NCBI GenBank assembly: GCA_017410585.1
Contig: JAFQQM010000016.1
Coordinates: 30,402 to 94,401 of the forward strand
Reading direction: 5' to 3'
Length of the DNA stretch: 64,000 nucleotides
From: Clostridia bacterium
GTDB lineage: Bacteria; Bacillota; Clostridia; Oscillospirales; Acutalibacteraceae
Numbering within the stretch: position 1 is the stretch's first letter; each line of letters begins with the position of its first letter. The position numbers and the translations under genes were made by a program. The notes under the pieces are model-generated. The model saw nothing but the letters and a program-made list of their open reading frames with translations. It was not told where the DNA came from and ran no database searches. Shown here one piece after another: positions 29,027 through 38,045 of the stretch.

Positions 29027-30079
29027 ATGGAAAAAGTATTGGTGGCAATGAGCGGCGGCGTTGACTCCAGCGTGACCGCCTACCTGCTGCAGCAGGCGGG
29101 CTGTGAATTGGTCGGTGCGACCATGCGGCTGTATGCCGGCGATGAGTCGGGGGACAGCACCTGCTGCTCGCTGGCTGACGTCGAGGATGCCCGCAGTGTG
29201 GCAGTGCGCCTTGGTATTCCGTTTTACGTTTTTAATTTCACCGACGATTTCAAGGCCGCGGTGATGGATCGCTTTGCCGCTTCGTACGAACGCGGTGAGA
29301 CCCCCAACCCCTGCATCGAATGCAATCGGTATATGAAATTTGAGCGCCTCTTGCGCCGTGCGCGCGAGATCGGTTGCGATGCTATCGCCACCGGTCACTA
29401 TGCCCGCATTGAGCAGGAGGGTGACCGTTGGTTGCTTAAGAAGGCGGCCGATCTGTCGAAAGATCAAAGTTACGTGCTGTATTCTTTGACGCAGGATCAA
29501 CTGGCGCACACCCGTTTTCCGCTGGGAGAATTTTCCAAGAGCGAAGCACGGGAGATCGCCGAGCAACAAGGTTTTCTCAACGCCCGCAAAAAGGATAGCC
29601 AAGACATCTGCTTTGTGCCGGACGGCGACTATGCGGCGGTCATCCGCCGCCTGACCGGTCGGGAATATCCCGCCGGTGCGTTTGTGGATATGGCCGGTAA
29701 TCGCCTCGGTACCCATAAAGGATTGATTCACTATACGATCGGTCAGCGGAAGGGTTTGGGGTTATCTTTGCCGGCGCCGCTGTACGTCTGCGAAAAGCGG
29801 GTGGAGGATAACACGGTGGTGCTCGGTCCCAACGAATCGCTCTTTACAACCGAACTGACCGCACGGGATTGCAACTGGATCCGCTGGGAGACTCCGCCGG
29901 ACTCCTTCCGTTGCTGTGCCCGTATCCGCTACCAGCACGCCGAGCAACCGGCGACCGTCTATGCGGAAGGCGATACGATGCGGGTGGTCTTTGACCGGCC
30001 TCAACGTGCCGTGGCCAAGGGTCAGGCCGTCGTGTTGTACGACGGTGATACGGTTTTAGGCGGCGGCACCATCAACTGA
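29027..30079 (+). CDS. mnmA: tRNA-specific 2-thiouridylase MnmA
   Basis: 350 residues from ATG 29027. The N-terminal PP-loop SGGVDSSV binds ATP to adenylate U34. The catalytic cysteine pair lies in NPCIECNRYMKF and DSQDICFVPDGDY. It makes 2-thiouridine at the wobble base of tRNA for Lys, Glu and Gln. The sulfur donor is very likely the cysteine desulfurase of the same operon. It starts just after the scaffold stop, so translation is likely coupled. The length and C-terminal beta-barrel (from about residue 200) are normal. Confidence 0.95.
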   Translation: MEKVLVAMSGGVDSSVTAYLLQQAGCELVGATMRLYAGDESGDSTCCSLADVEDARSVAVRLGIPFYVFNFTDDFKAAVMDRFAASYERGETPNPCIECNRYMKFERLLRRAREIGCDAIATGHYARIEQEGDRWLLKKAADLSKDQSYVLYSLTQDQLAHTRFPLGEFSKSEAREIAEQQGFLNARKKDSQDICFVPDGDYAAVIRRLTGREYPAGAFVDMAGNRLGTHKGLIHYTIGQRKGLGLSLPAPLYVCEKRVEDNTVVLGPNESLFTTELTARDCNWIRWETPPDSFRCCARIRYQHAEQPATVYAEGDTMRVVFDRPQRAVAKGQAVVLYDGDTVLGGGTIN

Positions 30080-30096
30080 ACAGAGGAGAGAATGGA

Positions 30097-31101
30097 ATGA
30101 ATAAACTGCGTACCTTTTTCCGTCGCGTCGCGTCGGGCAGTTTCAAACGGTTTTTCCGTAATCTGCAGACCGTACACGAGGAATCCGGCAAAAACCGCAT
30201 CGTGCTGTTTTGCGATATGGTGTGGTGCATGTTGGCGTACGGTATCGGTTATCTGGATTATATGACCTTCGGTTTTGCGTATATCAAAAAGGATAAACGC
30301 CGGACCTTTATGACCATGGACGACAATATCGCGTTGGTCCGCCGTTTAAACCAGCGGGAAGCCTACGATGTGTTTGATAATAAATTGCTCTTTGACCGCA
30401 CCTTTGCGGCGTACTTAAAACGCGATTTTGTGGATTTAAACGACGGCTATGAGGCGTTCGCCGCCTTCTGCGAGGGTAAATCCTGCTTTTTCGGTAAATG
30501 CCCCGATTCCTTCGGTGGATTAGGCGTGGAGAAGATCGCGTTGGAAGGCAAAGACCTGCCGACGCTGTACGCCGAACTGATGGAAAAGAAGATGTTTCTT
30601 GCCGAAGAAGCCATCGTACAACACCCAACCATGAACAAACTGTGCGAGCGCTCGGTCAATACCATCCGTATCGTCACCATTTTGAGCGACAGCGGCAAGG
30701 CGCATTTTATCTATGCGCTGGTGCGTATCGGCAGTGGCAAAAACGACGTGGACAACGTAACCAGTGGCGGTATGTACACGTTGCTGTCGAATGACGGTGT
30801 GATCACCCATCCGGTCTTCTGCGATAAAACGGTGTCGTATTACACCGAGCATCCGCACAACGGCCAGCCGCTTATCGGTTTTGAGATCCCGTATTTCCGC
30901 GAAGCGGTCGAACTGTGTCTGGAAGCCGCCAAAGTAGAACCCCGTATGCGTTACGTCGGTTGGGACGTCGGCATCACGCCGGACGGTCCGGTGTTTGTGG
31001 AGGGCAACAACCTTCCCGGCTACGATATGCCGCAAAACCACCGGTTCCACGATGACGGTTGTGGCTTGAAAGCGGTCTTTGAGGCCGCGATCAACGATTG
31101 A
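30097..31101 (+). CDS. Sugar-transfer-associated ATP-grasp domain protein
   Basis: 334 residues. The C-terminal two thirds fit the sugar-transfer-associated ATP-grasp family: NTIRIVTILSDSG, VDNVTSGGMYTLL, and the magnesium-binding end YVGWDVGITPDGPVFVEGNN. The N-terminal ~60 residues contain one hydrophobic stretch (MVWCMLAYGIGYLDYM). Members often sit in capsule or polysaccharide loci and are predicted to ligate a carboxylate to an amine or hydroxyl; the reaction is not known here. It follows mnmA by 17 bases with AGAGGAGAG as ribosome site, so it appears to be a downstream operon member without a clear functional link. Confidence 0.8.
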   Translation: MNKLRTFFRRVASGSFKRFFRNLQTVHEESGKNRIVLFCDMVWCMLAYGIGYLDYMTFGFAYIKKDKRRTFMTMDDNIALVRRLNQREAYDVFDNKLLFDRTFAAYLKRDFVDLNDGYEAFAAFCEGKSCFFGKCPDSFGGLGVEKIALEGKDLPTLYAELMEKKMFLAEEAIVQHPTMNKLCERSVNTIRIVTILSDSGKAHFIYALVRIGSGKNDVDNVTSGGMYTLLSNDGVITHPVFCDKTVSYYTEHPHNGQPLIGFEIPYFREAVELCLEAAKVEPRMRYVGWDVGITPDGPVFVEGNNLPGYDMPQNHRFHDDGCGLKAVFEAAIND

Positions 31102-31111
31102 GGATCTTTCG

Positions 31112-31597
31112 ATGAAACGATGCCTATGTTTGCTGGCGGTACTGTGTCTGCTGTTGGCTGCCGGTTGTCAATCGCCTGCCGCCCCGCCGGCGGAGGACGG
31201 TTCAACAACCGTCACCACGTCCTCTTCCTTGACCAAAAAGCCGACGACGACTACCGCCCGTAATCCCGATTCCGGCTTTCAGGAGGGCGGGGGCAACCGC
31301 GCCTCCGACCTGCCGGCAAAGATGTACGGACTGGTGACGGATGACCCGATGTACTGCGCGACCGTTCAGTTAGCACCGTATAATAACCGCTTTACGATCA
31401 CGTTGCCGCAACAGCAATCGTGGCAACCGTACGGCACCTACCGTGTCGTCGGTGACCGGCTGATGCTGACAGTTGATGACAGCGGCGGTGTGGTGTATAC
31501 CTTCCGTATGACCGAAGGGACTCTCGTTTTTCTGCAATCGGAGTCCTCTCCGTTTCCGGTCATTAACCGTATCACCGACGGTGCGGTGTTTTTTTGA
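31112..31597 (+). CDS. Small lipoprotein of unknown function
   Basis: 161 residues from ATG 31112. A signal peptide ends in lipobox LLLAAGC with Cys near residue 18, followed by a Pro/Thr/Ser linker (TTVTTSSS, TTTTAR) and a compact ~90-residue beta-rich domain (KMYGLVTDDPMYCATVQL to RITDGAVFF). No family was recognised. It starts 10 bases after the ATP-grasp gene and is the last gene of the operon before a bidirectional terminator. Confidence 0.7.
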   Translation: MKRCLCLLAVLCLLLAAGCQSPAAPPAEDGSTTVTTSSSLTKKPTTTTARNPDSGFQEGGGNRASDLPAKMYGLVTDDPMYCATVQLAPYNNRFTITLPQQQSWQPYGTYRVVGDRLMLTVDDSGGVVYTFRMTEGTLVFLQSESSPFPVINRITDGAVFF

Positions 31598-31609
31598 GAC
31601 GCATAAAGA

Positions 31610-31648
31610 AATCTCCCGATGGGTAATTCCCATCGGGAGATTGTTTTT
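31610..31648. terminator. Bidirectional terminator
   Basis: Perfect inverted repeat AATCTCCCGATGGG / CCCATCGGGAGATT with a 5-base loop and a T-rich tail on the + strand and A/T-rich flanks on the other. It separates the + lipoprotein gene from the convergent peptide gene. Confidence 0.85.
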
Positions 31649-31650
31649 TG

Positions 31651-31785
31651 TCAGAGAAGTTCCGTCTCGTCGTCTTCCGGCACTTCCTCGTCGTACCAGT
31701 CATCCTTGTCGGAACTGATTTGTATCGTGCGTACCGCCGCCAAGCGGATCAAGGTCACTTCGGGGGAAACGTATTCGTATTTCAT
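31651..31785 (-). CDS. Short acidic peptide with YxxPE motif (paralog of 12923-13066)
   Basis: 44 residues on the minus strand, ATG at 31785 (an in-frame ATG at 31791 is too close to the GGAGAG ribosome site), stop at 31651-31653. The sequence opens KYEYVSPEVTLIRLAAVRTI and ends acidic (DKDDWYDEEVPEDDE). The pattern Y-x-[TS]-P-E-x-x-L-x-R-L-x-A plus the DDW/acidic tail matches the peptide at 12923. It begins 13 bases after the giant LamG/GH2 gene, so the two are one operon. It has no signal sequence and no Cys. No function is known to me. The YxxPx[L/V] element resembles the leader motif bound by RRE domains in lasso-peptide precursors, but no maturation enzymes are seen nearby. Confidence 0.75.
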   Translation of the reverse strand: MKYEYVSPEVTLIRLAAVRTIQISSDKDDWYDEEVPEDDETELL

Positions 31786-31798
31786 AGACATCTCTCCT

Positions 31799-34700
31799 TT
31801 AAAGCCGACTGCTTTCTTGGTGATAGAGCGCCAGTGCTTTCATCAGATTCTTAAAGTCAGTGCGGTAACTTTCACCGTTTACAACCTGCCTTGCTAAAGA
31901 CAAGGCGCTGACTTCGTAAGTGATGCCGTTTAGCGTGACGCGCATTGTGGTAGCGATATCGTCCGCGCCGATGCCGGAAAACTCATAATAGTACAGATCG
32001 CGTGCTTCGTTGTACAGCAAGGCTCCGTCCAGATTTTCCGAGAAATACATACGGATACCCAGTTTGTTCTTGAGCAACAGACTGGTGCCGACGTAGGCGG
32101 CCGGTGTCGATTCGCAATCGGCGTGTACACCGCTGATCGTTCCCAACGACGCGGCATCCAGTTCGGCTTGGGTGTAAGCATAACCGGTGTTGGCGAGATT
32201 CTCGACCTTATGGTCGAAGTACAACTGCGCCATCGCACCGTAATTGAGCATGGCCTTAGCCGCTGATTTATCTGCCTCTTGGTAACTTCCGTTGATGATC
32301 GCCTCGCTGTATTCGCGGATACTGTAAGACTTGGCGGTATAGACGGTGTTGCCGTCAGCAGAGACCAAACGGGCCACCAACTCGGCAGTCATATCCTTGG
32401 CCGGCACTTCGGCGGTGACAAGGTAATAACCCGTGCCATCCTGCACGGACGGCGTGACAGAAGGTAACTCCGCGCCATCCAACGTAAAGGTGACTTTCAT
32501 CCCGTCTTCTTTGACGGATTCGGGGATATCCACGGCAAAGTTCATATCCAGATCGTCGCCCAACGTTACGCTCGCACCCTTGAAGGCGGCACGATCCGGC
32601 GTCGGTACGGGGATCGGTGCGCCGGCATTTAATGCCGCGATCTCGTCAGCGGTCAATGCGATATTGTAGATTCGAGCCTCATCCAACAGACCGAGGAAGG
32701 GAGAAGCGTTTTCTTTTTGACCGAAATTAAGGGATGCTTCACCGTTGGCGATCGCGCCGGCGGTGACCGTACCGGTCGCCGTAACGGCACCGTCAATGTA
32801 CATCGTCAGCGTTGAACCGCTCATCGTCAGTGCCAGATGATGCCATGCACCGTCATGAATGGTTCGTGTGCTTTGCAACGTGTTCGCGTCGGAGGTGTTG
32901 CCGGTCAGCGTTAATCCGGGGGCATAGAAGCGCACTTTGCCGCTATGGAAGTACCATTGCCAATCGGTGGCGGCCAGCGCCCCTTTGGACATAAACACCT
33001 TCCAGTTCTGCGTGTTGCCGGAGGGAATTTGAATAAACAGCGAAAGGCTGAAATCGCCGTCGTAGGCGGTGGCGGTCTGTCCGATAGCGTAGGAAGTTTT
33101 GTCCTGAATACCGCTGAAGGCGGTGCCGAAGCCATCCTTGCTGTTGGTAATGGAACTGCCGGCGCCGATGGTAAGATCGGTGTGGTTGCCGGTGGTGTCC
33201 TTCGTTTCGCTACCGCTTTCGAATTGCCAATAACCGACCAGACCGTAGGCGATAAACTTGGTCGCCGGAATCACGGCATAACCGTGCACGTCGGTGACGT
33301 GACTGACGGTGACCGTGTAATCGGTACGGGTCGCACCGCTCAGTTTCAGAGTGACCGCGGTGCCTTCTGCCTGCAACGTAGCACTCTCTACGGTCGCACC
33401 GCCGCTGACAGCGTAATTGGCCGTCGTCTCGGCCGAAGTCTCGTTTAACGGCTCACTGAAGGTCATGACCACGGTGTCCGGTGTCGGCATGGTGGCAGAC
33501 AGTAGCGTCGGTTGGGTGATATCCGAGGTGGTAGCCGCTTGAACGGTCGCTGTCTCGGAGGCATTCCCACCTTTGTTGACCGCACAGATCGTGTAAGTGT
33601 ATCGGGTGGACTCACTTAAGCGGTAATCGGTATAGGTATTCATTTTTCCGTTGACGGTGGCGATCAGTACGCCGTCACGGTAGATCATATAGCAATTGGC
33701 GTCATCCGCGGTATCCCACGTCAACGTAATACTGGAACGATCGCAATCGACCGCCGCGAAGCCGGTGGGGGTAGTGGGTGTTGCCGCATCGCTATCGTCT
33801 TTGGCGTTCCAAGCGGTCAGACCGACTACCGCCGCCGAAACGTCGGCGTCGCCTACGCCGTCCAACGTGATGACCTGCGTCTCATCCGGCTCCAACCATA
33901 CAAAGTTGTCGCTCGGGGTGACCACCGTCGAATCCGCGAAGAGCAGATTGGCGGCAACGGCCGGCTTGTCGCCGGTGTTGGTCACGGTTACGCTATTGCC
34001 GGTCTGTGTGTAGGTGAGGGTGGTGACCGGTAACGCAAACAGACTGCCGATCGCCTGCTCGTAATTTAAGAAAATGTAGTTACGCGCCGCCAGCGAGCCG
34101 TTCTTTTCCACATCGGTGACGATGAACAGCGGTGCTGTCTCGGTCTGTTCCGCCGTCAAACTGAGTGTGCCGAGTTGCTTCGTCACGCCGATACTGCCGT
34201 TGCCGGTAAAGGAGATCTCCTTCACCAGTTCCAGACCGCCGTTGTAGGCGCGTGCCGAGACCGTCCAATCGCTCTCGGCCAACTCATCGGTATCGTCCAG
34301 CAACCAGATCGGGATATCCAGCGCTTTACCGTAATTGTTGAGGTTGCTCACGATCCCTACCGCCGCCAGCGACTGATACGCATCCTGCAGGAAATAATAA
34401 GACATCTTCGGCGAACCGTACCAATCCACCGTTGACCAGGATGCTCCCGGATAGACGTCGTTTAATTTGTAGTAAGCAATACCGGTCGCACGCGGCCATC
34501 GGGTGCGTGTTTTCTCCAGTTGATGCCGGATACCGACGGTCTGTGCCAGTTGTGTGCCGATAACCAGACTCTCCACCGAATCCAGTTCAACAAACTCATC
34601 TGCCCAGAAACTCAACATGGCGATATCGCCGGTTGCGTAACTGCTGGAACTGTTACCGAATAACGGCGTATGATGCCAGATGTCACTGCCTTCTTCGATC

Positions 34701-37072
34701 GGCCAAATATTCAATTCCGACGGATCGGCATATTTGGTAATGGATTCAAGATTGGGCATACTCGGCAGACCGAATTCGCTAAGGAAGGTATAAGACAACT
34801 GCAAATACCGATCCAATGGTTGCCCACCCCAATAGGTATTATAGTTGTGAGCGTTGCCGTCACCGTACGGATCCTGTCTGTGCCACGGGCGTGTACCGTC
34901 GTTTTCCAGAGTCAGTTTCCCCATGGTATTAATGATCTCGTTGTCAAATCCAACGTCCTTGCATTCATTGCCGCCGCCCCACATGATGAGAGAAGCGCGG
35001 TTGCGCAGGCGAACGGTGTTGAGTTCAACGGTCTCATATAATACGTCGGTCGGTTGCCGCTGGTAACTGTTGTCGTGCAACGGCCATTCTTGATAGACGC
35101 ATAGACCGTATTCATCGCACAGATCGTAAAAGGTCTCCGTTTCCGGCATACCGCCGCCCCAAGCGCGGACAAAGTTGATGCCCTGCGCCTTTGCACGGGA
35201 TAACTGGGTGTCGTAAGATTCTTTGGTAAAACGCATCAGCGCGTCGGTGGTACACCAGCCGGTACCCTTCATAAAGATCGACTTGCCGTTGATGATGAAC
35301 GTCCAGTTATAGGCACTTTCCGCCTCACCGATCGGCGTCGGTCCCATCTCGATGGTGCGGATGCCGAAGGACGTCTTTTGATAATCGATCACGTTGCCGC
35401 CGGCATCCTCAAAGGCGACTTCCAACCAATACAGATTTTGTTCGCCGTAACCGTTGGGCCACCACAGCCGCGGATCGGGAATATCAAATTGCAGACGTGC
35501 GGTGGCGGTGGCGGCATCACTGTTGACCGCATAGGTGTATACGGTCGCGTCCCCGTCAAAATTCTTGGGGGAGACCTTCAATTTCAGTGTACCGCTGAAG
35601 GCGGCATCGGCACGCAGATCCACCGTGAAGTCCATTGTACCGGCGTTTGGATCTTTGGTGGCAATAAACGGATCGACGATCTGCACCGCCGCCACGTCTT
35701 CGATGGACACCGAGTTCCAAATACCGAGCGGCCACAATTTGGCATAATGCCAGCCTTGAGTGCAGTTAAAGACGACCGTATCTTTATAGAAAATGGCGGG
35801 ATCCAACCGCACGGTCAGCGTGTTCTTACCCGGACGGATGACGTCGCTGACGTCGAGATACGGGCCGCCGAACATTCCTTGATGACTGCCGATGCAGACA
35901 CCGTTGAGCCAGAAGGTCGCTTTGTCGCAGACACCGTCAAAATTCAAACGAACGTTTTTCCCGTCGCCTTCGTAGGTAAAGGATTTCTGCATCCACCAGG
36001 TCTTCAGACTTTCCTTTTGAGCGTCCGCATCGTTTAGCGAAACGTACGGATCCGCCAACAGACCGGCATTGACCAGATTGGTGTGTACGCTGGCGGGAAC
36101 CGTCGCATTGATGCCGTCAGTCCAAACGGTATCGGTGGTATCTTTCGCGAGGGATGCGATCTCTGCCGCATCCAGTGCGCGGGTATAGAAGCGCACTTCG
36201 TCCATCGCACAGGCGCGGGCGGAAGCACCGTTCTCCTTGGAACCGAAATTCAGTTGACGCTCCCCGTTGCTCAACGTACCGTTGACGTCGGTCAGTGAGG
36301 CGTCTAAGGCACCGTCAATATACATACGCAATGTGCCGTCTTTCAGCGTTACGGCGATGTGGTGCCAGTTGTTGTCTGCGACCTCTTTACTGCTGGTCAG
36401 CGTCTCGTTGGCCGCACCGGAACTGTTTTTCAGCCCAGCCCCGTAGAAACGGAGCATATTTTTGAAGAAATACAATTGCCAGTCACCGGCAACCGTCCCT
36501 CCTTTGGCCATAAAGACCAGCCAGTTGTTGGTGTGAGGTGCCGATTTAATAAACAGCGAGATGGAAAACTCGTTGCCGAAATCTACCGCGAAGTTGGTCG
36601 TGTAGGCGCGGGAATTGCTATTTTGCGCCGTGGTGCAGTCCAATGCCGTGCGCAGACCGCTTGTCCGGCTATCGGTAAAGGTAGCCAAACTGCCCAGCGT
36701 GAGATCCGGCGTGTTGCCGGTCAGATCCTTGGTGATACTGCCGCTGCCTTCGTTAAACGGCCAATATCCGACCAAGCCATCGTCGTTTAAACCGACGCGG
36801 TCAATTTCCGTGCCGGCCTCTGCCATCAGCCAGTCATTGCCGTCCAACGGCGTCACCGTTGAGACACCGGCCGTCAGATCGGCATCGGTCGGTAGGATGA
36901 CGGTGGGCTCCGCATCCATCGGGAGGCTTTCCGGTTGCAAATAGTTTTCGCGTTCGTATTGATCCAAACTGATCGCCTCCGTTGCCAATGTGGAAAAGGG
37001 AATATAGGGGAGAAGGGAGATGCTCATCGTCAAGGCAATCACTATCGCCAATACTCTTCTTGCTGTTTTCAT
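31799..37072 (-). CDS. Giant secreted GH2 beta-mannosidase-like enzyme with two LamG domains and FN3
   Basis: 1757 residues with a signal peptide (about 1-31). Order: LamG/concanavalin-like domain ~97-305 (GLVGYWPFNEGSGS to MDEVRFYTRAL); GH2 sugar-binding and immunoglobulin-like parts ~330-590; GH2 barrel ~590-900 with acid/base Glu703 (MWGGGNEC) and nucleophile Glu766 (LSEFGLPSMP), a beta-mannosidase/exo-glucosaminidase pattern; a C-terminal beta domain; FN3 ~1103-1180; an SbsA-type Ig-like domain to ~1280; a second LamG ~1280-1482; and a terminal ~260-residue domain starting near GASVTLGDDLDMNF. It should remove beta-linked mannose or related sugars outside the cell. It is divergent from an AraC gene and followed by the acidic peptide gene. 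No dockerin or LPXTG motif was seen. Confidence 0.82.
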   Translation of the reverse strand: MKTARRVLAIVIALTMSISLLPYIPFSTLATEAISLDQYERENYLQPESLPMDAEPTVILPTDADLTAGVSTVTPLDGNDWLMAEAGTEIDRVGLNDDGLVGYWPFNEGSGSITKDLTGNTPDLTLGSLATFTDSRTSGLRTALDCTTAQNSNSRAYTTNFAVDFGNEFSISLFIKSAPHTNNWLVFMAKGGTVAGDWQLYFFKNMLRFYGAGLKNSSGAANETLTSSKEVADNNWHHIAVTLKDGTLRMYIDGALDASLTDVNGTLSNGERQLNFGSKENGASARACAMDEVRFYTRALDAAEIASLAKDTTDTVWTDGINATVPASVHTNLVNAGLLADPYVSLNDADAQKESLKTWWMQKSFTYEGDGKNVRLNFDGVCDKATFWLNGVCIGSHQGMFGGPYLDVSDVIRPGKNTLTVRLDPAIFYKDTVVFNCTQGWHYAKLWPLGIWNSVSIEDVAAVQIVDPFIATKDPNAGTMDFTVDLRADAAFSGTLKLKVSPKNFDGDATVYTYAVNSDAATATARLQFDIPDPRLWWPNGYGEQNLYWLEVAFEDAGGNVIDYQKTSFGIRTIEMGPTPIGEAESAYNWTFIINGKSIFMKGTGWCTTDALMRFTKESYDTQLSRAKAQGINFVRAWGGGMPETETFYDLCDEYGLCVYQEWPLHDNSYQRQPTDVLYETVELNTVRLRNRASLIMWGGGNECKDVGFDNEIINTMGKLTLENDGTRPWHRQDPYGDGNAHNYNTYWGGQPLDRYLQLSYTFLSEFGLPSMPNLESITKYADPSELNIWPIEEGSDIWHHTPLFGNSSSSYATGDIAMLSFWADEFVELDSVESLVIGTQLAQTVGIRHQLEKTRTRWPRATGIAYYKLNDVYPGASWSTVDWYGSPKMSYYFLQDAYQSLAAVGIVSNLNNYGKALDIPIWLLDDTDELAESDWTVSARAYNGGLELVKEISFTGNGSIGVTKQLGTLSLTAEQTETAPLFIVTDVEKNGSLAARNYIFLNYEQAIGSLFALPVTTLTYTQTGNSVTVTNTGDKPAVAANLLFADSTVVTPSDNFVWLEPDETQVITLDGVGDADVSAAVVGLTAWNAKDDSDAATPTTPTGFAAVDCDRSSITLTWDTADDANCYMIYRDGVLIATVNGKMNTYTDYRLSESTRYTYTICAVNKGGNASETATVQAATTSDITQPTLLSATMPTPDTVVMTFSEPLNETSAETTANYAVSGGATVESATLQAEGTAVTLKLSGATRTDYTVTVSHVTDVHGYAVIPATKFIAYGLVGYWQFESGSETKDTTGNHTDLTIGAGSSITNSKDGFGTAFSGIQDKTSYAIGQTATAYDGDFSLSLFIQIPSGNTQNWKVFMSKGALAATDWQWYFHSGKVRFYAPGLTLTGNTSDANTLQSTRTIHDGAWHHLALTMSGSTLTMYIDGAVTATGTVTAGAIANGEASLNFGQKENASPFLGLLDEARIYNIALTADEIAALNAGAPIPVPTPDRAAFKGASVTLGDDLDMNFAVDIPESVKEDGMKVTFTLDGAELPSVTPSVQDGTGYYLVTAEVPAKDMTAELVARLVSADGNTVYTAKSYSIREYSEAIINGSYQEADKSAAKAMLNYGAMAQLYFDHKVENLANTGYAYTQAELDAASLGTISGVHADCESTPAAYVGTSLLLKNKLGIRMYFSENLDGALLYNEARDLYYYEFSGIGADDIATTMRVTLNGITYEVSALSLARQVVNGESYRTDFKNLMKALALYHQESSRL

Positions 37073-37125
37073 GATCGATCACTCCTTTTAATTTGATCAA
37101 GGATGTTCGCTTATAAAAAAATTTT

Positions 37126-37178
37126 AATATAATAAACTACGATTTTTAATTGCAAATTCTATGATAAATATGTATAAT
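37126..37178. promoter_or_regulatory. Divergent promoters sharing one palindromic -35 hexamer
   Basis: TTGCAA at 37150-37155 is its own reverse complement. To the right it pairs with TATAAT (37173-37178) at a 17-base spacing for the AraC gene; to the left it pairs with minus-strand TATATT (37126-37131) at 18 bases for the GH2 gene. Polymerase should not be able to occupy both at once. Confidence 0.6.
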
Positions 37179-37979
37179 ACTATTGAGGTGAGTGTTTTGG
37201 ATATCCATAAGATCGATTTAAAATTTTGTAAAAAAGGCAACTTTCTCTTTAAAACGGAGGGCTTGAAAAATATCAAAGTCCTACCGTGGCTGTCGGTGGC
37301 GCAAGCGGTAAAGGGCAGTTATGAAATTGCTTTAGGCAACGGTAGAACCCACTCGACCGGTGCCGGCGGGATGTTTATAGCCCCCTCCAATATCCAACAG
37401 ACCATCATCCATCACACCGACCCGAACGAACAACAGGTCTTTTGCCGTTGGGTATTCATTGATGCGGTCATCAACGATATCTACCGCTTCGATTTTTTGT
37501 ACGATTTTCCGCTGATCGTTCCCGAACCGGCAAGACAGCAGATCAACGAGCAGTTCGACCGTCTGTTTGCTACCGATGACCCATTTGAAAGTTACAGTTG
37601 TTATTATGCGATTGTGGCTATTTTGTCTCGCCTTGCCGTTCCCAAGGAGGATAGTATCCACCGCCGTATTCAAAGCACGCTGGCGTATATCCGGCAACAC
37701 TATGCCGAGGAGATCCGCATTGCCGATCTGGCCAAAAACGTGCACGTGTCCGAATCTCATTTCTATGCCGTGTTTAAAAAGTATTGTGGATCTTCTCCGA
37801 TCGCGTATATCAACAATTACCGTTTGTCATTGGCGGCAGAGCATTTGATCAACAGCGACGATACGATCAGCGAGATCAGCGACCGTAACGGCTTTTCCGA
37901 TGCTTTGTATTTCAGCCGTATGTTCCGTAAAAACTACGGGATGTCTCCCCGTGAATACCGGTCAGCGTATCGAAAATGA
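37161..37979 (+). CDS. AraC-family transcriptional regulator
   Basis: Up to 272 residues. The N-terminal half is a cupin-like effector domain; the C-terminal ~100 residues hold two helix-turn-helix motifs (IRIADLAKNVHVSESHFYAV and ISEISDRNGFSDALYFSRMF) ending in GMSPREYRSAYRK, the classic AraC end. The ATG at 37161 has no ribosome site and lies upstream of the predicted transcript start; TTG at 37197 behind GAGGTGAG is a likelier start. It is divergent from the giant GH2 gene and probably activates it in response to its glycan. The target is inferred from the shared promoter region. Confidence 0.88.
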   Translation: MINMYNTIEVSVLDIHKIDLKFCKKGNFLFKTEGLKNIKVLPWLSVAQAVKGSYEIALGNGRTHSTGAGGMFIAPSNIQQTIIHHTDPNEQQVFCRWVFIDAVINDIYRFDFLYDFPLIVPEPARQQINEQFDRLFATDDPFESYSCYYAIVAILSRLAVPKEDSIHRRIQSTLAYIRQHYAEEIRIADLAKNVHVSESHFYAVFKKYCGSSPIAYINNYRLSLAAEHLINSDDTISEISDRNGFSDALYFSRMFRKNYGMSPREYRSAYRK

Positions 37980-38002
37980 TCTTTTTGGGACACGCAACAA
38001 AC

Positions 38003-38045
38003 AAACCCTCCCTTGCGTATACATAGCGCAAAGGAGGGTTTTTAT
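38003..38045 (+). terminator. Terminator-like hairpin enclosing the sigK ribosome site
   Basis: Arms 38003-38017 (AAACCCTCCCTTGCG) and 38027-38041 (CGCAAAGGAGGGTTT) pair except at one position, with a 9-base loop and a T5 end. It should terminate the AraC transcript. The 3' arm also contains AGGAGGG, the only Shine-Dalgarno of sigK, 7 bases from its ATG. Confidence 0.75.
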
